A DNA stretch of 14,470 nt from Pseudomonadota bacterium (GTDB taxonomy: Bacteria > Pseudomonadota > Alphaproteobacteria > Caulobacterales > Caulobacteraceae), in the NCBI GenBank assembly GCA_023434265.1, contig JAEYTA010000161.1, forward strand, positions 1 through 14,470, read 5' to 3'. Below are positions 12,436 through 14,470 of the stretch, in pieces. Every line of letters begins with the position of its first letter. Within the stretch, counting starts at the first letter, position 1. The notes under the pieces were generated by a model, which ran no database searches, had not been told where the DNA came from, and worked only from the letters and a program-made list of their open reading frames with translations. The translations under genes were made by a program, and so were the position numbers.

Positions 12436-14436
12436 TCAGTCCCCGCGAGCGGCCAGCTGCACCGGCGGCAGGCGCACGATGACGTCGTCGACCTGCACCC
12501 CGCCGCGGTCGATGACCAGGTTCTGATAGTTGCGCTGGCCGTCCTGCGTTTCAGCCTGGACGTCCTCGACCTCGACGCGGAACTGCCGGCGCAGATAGGT
12601 GGCCAGCTCGCCGGCGGTCACCAGCCGGTCGCCGTCGCCGTCCGCCTCGCCCGACATGCCGGCGCGGACGAAGTGGGACAGGTAGCCGCCGGCCTGGAAC
12701 TTGTCGGCCACGGCGCTGGTCAGGTCCTCCTCGGAGCTGAACACGCCCATCACCCCCGGCCGGTCGACGACGTTGCGGGCGAAGCCTCCCGAGAAGCAGG
12801 CGTCGACCACCAGGAGGGACAGCCGCGTGTCGAGACTGTCGAACAGCTGGGCAAGTTCGGCGTCGGAGATCTCGCCGTCGCGCAGCACCAGGGTCTCGGA
12901 CTTGCCGTCCGGCTCCAGGGCGCTGACCGCCGTCGGCTCCTGGCCGCCGTGGCCGGAGAAGAAGAACAGGAACATGTCGTCGGGCCCCGCCGCCTGGGCG
13001 ACGCGGCGGAAGGCGTCGCGGACGCCGTCGACGGTGGCCTCGGCGTTGGTCAGGACCACGCTGGCGTCGTTGAGCGACCCGTCGCGGCCGAGATCCTCGG
13101 CCAGCTTGCGCGCATCCTCGTCGGTGAACGGCAGGTCGTTCTGGGCCCCGTCGTAGTCGGACACGCCGACCATGACCGCGAACACGCGGGCCCCGCCCTC
13201 CACCGCCGCCTGCCGCGGCGGCTCGCGTCCCGATTCGACGGTGAAGCGGTAGGAGCCGGTCTCGCCGGGGCGGTAGGAGGTGACCAGCACCTCGTACTCG
13301 CCGTCCTCCGGCAGGACGAGCTGCTGCCGGCTGTCGGTGCCGCTGTCGCCGTCATCGTTGTCGAACTGCTCGCCCGAGGGCGTGCGCAGCATGGTGTAGG
13401 CGTCGAAGGCGGACGAGGTCAGTTCGACGGAGACCCGCTGCCCGCGCCGGCCGGTGAAGCGGTAGCTGTCGACGTATTCCCCGCTGTCCAGGGTGTCGTC
13501 GCCCGCGCCGAGCGAGCCGCCGACGGCCTGACCGATGGTCATCAAGCCGCCCTCCGCCGGTCGCGCCGGGCCGACGTTCGCGGGGGGCCGCGAGGGCTGG
13601 CCGCCGGCGTCGTCGAGCACGGCCAGCCGGTAGGCGCCGCTCTCGCCCGGCTCGTAGCTGGTCGCGCCGATGGTGTAGGCGCCGTCGGCCGGCAGCGTCA
13701 CCCGCAGACGGCTGTCGCGCGAGCCCGTCGCCTCGGCGTCGTCGTCGTTGAACTCCGAGAAGCCGCCGGGGCCGGAGATGGCGACATAGGGGTCGAAGGC
13801 GGTCGAGGTCAGGCGGATGTCGAGCTGCTGGCCGCGCCGCCCCTGCAGGGTCCAGGTGTCGATGAATTCGCCGCTGTCGAGCTGCGCGTCGCCCCGCGCA
13901 AGGGTTCCGCTGATGGTCTGGCCCACGCCAAGGCCGCCGGCCGGCGCCGCCGGCTCGCGCCGGTCCGGCGTCGCTCCGCCCATGGCGGCGAGGGACAGGC
14001 GATAGGCGCCGGTTTCGCCCGGCTGGTAGCTGGTGGCGCCGATCTCCACCTCGCCGTCGGCCGGAGCCGTGAAGCGGATGCGGCTGTCGCGCGAGCCGCG
14101 CGCCGCCGGATCGTCGTCGTTGTCCTCCTCGAGCCCGCCCGGACCGCGCACCAGAAGATAGGGATCGAAGGCGGCCGACGTCAGCGTCACCTCGTAGGTC
14201 TGGCCGCGCCGGACCGGAAAGGTCCAGCGGTCGTTGTACTCGCCGGAGGTCAGGGTGTCGTCGCCGCGCCGCAACTCCCCGCTCGCTGTCTGACCGGGCC
14301 GCAGCTGGTTCGCAGCGCCCGCCTGCACAGCCGCCCCGACCGCGGGCGTGTCGGACGAGGTGGTGGCGACCTGCGCGAGGGCCGGCGCGGCGACCAGCGT
14401 CAGGGCCGTGCTCGCGACGAGAAGCGTTCTGAACAT
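12436..14436 (-). CDS. Secreted caspase-like (C14) protease with three PPC-like repeats
   Basis: 666 aa. Signal peptide 1-21 (hydrophobic core, then APALA before the cut) implies export. Three tandem repeats of about 105-110 residues follow (about 46-152, 169-275 and 297-402), each with GQ...G.L..GD..L.SGE..D, RRGQ, SxAFDxY, DND/FND and a terminal TSYxPGExGxYR; these look like PPC-type beta-sandwich domains. The C-terminal peptidase C14 domain (about 416-625) has the catalytic pair: His496 in FFSGHGG and Cys547 in VVDACFSGGF. Residues 599-610 (D-x-D-x-D-x-L-V-T-x-x-E) form an EF-hand-like calcium loop, in line with calcium-activated bacterial caspase homologues. The basic specificity expected of metacaspases is not proven. 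ATG 14436 has GGAGGGG 7 nt upstream. Targets are unknown; cell-envelope proteolysis is possible. Confidence 0.92.
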   Translation of the reverse strand: MFRTLLVASTALTLVAAPALAQVATTSSDTPAVGAAVQAGAANQLRPGQTASGELRRGDDTLTSGEYNDRWTFPVRRGQTYEVTLTSAAFDPYLLVRGPGGLEEDNDDDPAARGSRDSRIRFTAPADGEVEIGATSYQPGETGAYRLSLAAMGGATPDRREPAAPAGGLGVGQTISGTLARGDAQLDSGEFIDTWTLQGRRGQQLDIRLTSTAFDPYVAISGPGGFSEFNDDDAEATGSRDSRLRVTLPADGAYTIGATSYEPGESGAYRLAVLDDAGGQPSRPPANVGPARPAEGGLMTIGQAVGGSLGAGDDTLDSGEYVDSYRFTGRRGQRVSVELTSSAFDAYTMLRTPSGEQFDNDDGDSGTDSRQQLVLPEDGEYEVLVTSYRPGETGSYRFTVESGREPPRQAAVEGGARVFAVMVGVSDYDGAQNDLPFTDEDARKLAEDLGRDGSLNDASVVLTNAEATVDGVRDAFRRVAQAAGPDDMFLFFFSGHGGQEPTAVSALEPDGKSETLVLRDGEISDAELAQLFDSLDTRLSLLVVDACFSGGFARNVVDRPGVMGVFSSEEDLTSAVADKFQAGGYLSHFVRAGMSGEADGDGDRLVTAGELATYLRRQFRVEVEDVQAETQDGQRNYQNLVIDRGGVQVDDVIVRLPPVQLAARGD

Positions 14437-14470
14437 GCTGGGTCCCCTCCGTTGCGGCGCAGCTTAGCCG

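Overview
The window is high-GC alphaproteobacterial chromosome. Product order, protein sequences and the style of start sites suggest Caulobacterales, with a Brevundimonas- or Caulobacter-like genome most likely (inference; no search was run). Nothing looks mobile. There are no transposases, integrases, phage genes or CRISPR repeats, and genes are tightly packed with spacers mostly under 225 bp.

Layout from left to right. (1) A lipoprotein gene cut by the window edge (1-290, minus) diverges from panC (367-1233, plus; pantothenate synthesis). (2) An aromatic amino acid block on the minus strand, read right to left: class II DAHP synthase (4190-2817), a short prephenate dehydratase without an ACT domain (2814-2233), a 223-bp spacer with a Phe/Tyr-rich mini-ORF and a large inverted-repeat structure, and an AroQ-type chorismate mutase with an extra C-terminal region (2009-1230). 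Together these carry the entry step of the shikimate pathway and the chorismate-to-phenylpyruvate steps. (3) A glutathione reductase gene (5631-4246, minus) whose active-site motif has Arg where the first redox Cys should be. It is divergent from an exported protein of unknown function (5814-6752, plus). (4) glmU and rpiA (minus, overlapping by ATGA), divergent from the phosphoglycolate phosphatase gene gph (plus). (5) An HxlR-type regulator (minus) divergent from a DltE-like short-chain dehydrogenase (plus), a typical regulator/target pair, followed by a strong hairpin terminator. (6) A tRNA-Val(CAC) gene with its own likely promoter. (7) A DUF6880-like protein and, upstream of it on the same strand, a secreted caspase-like protease with three tandem beta-sandwich (PPC-like) repeats and an EF-hand-like loop.

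Most of the window is housekeeping metabolism. The places worth a second look are the Cys-to-Arg change in glutathione reductase, the possible attenuator in front of the chorismate mutase together with the split CM/PDT arrangement, the probably leaderless DAHP synthase mRNA, and the three-repeat caspase-like protein.
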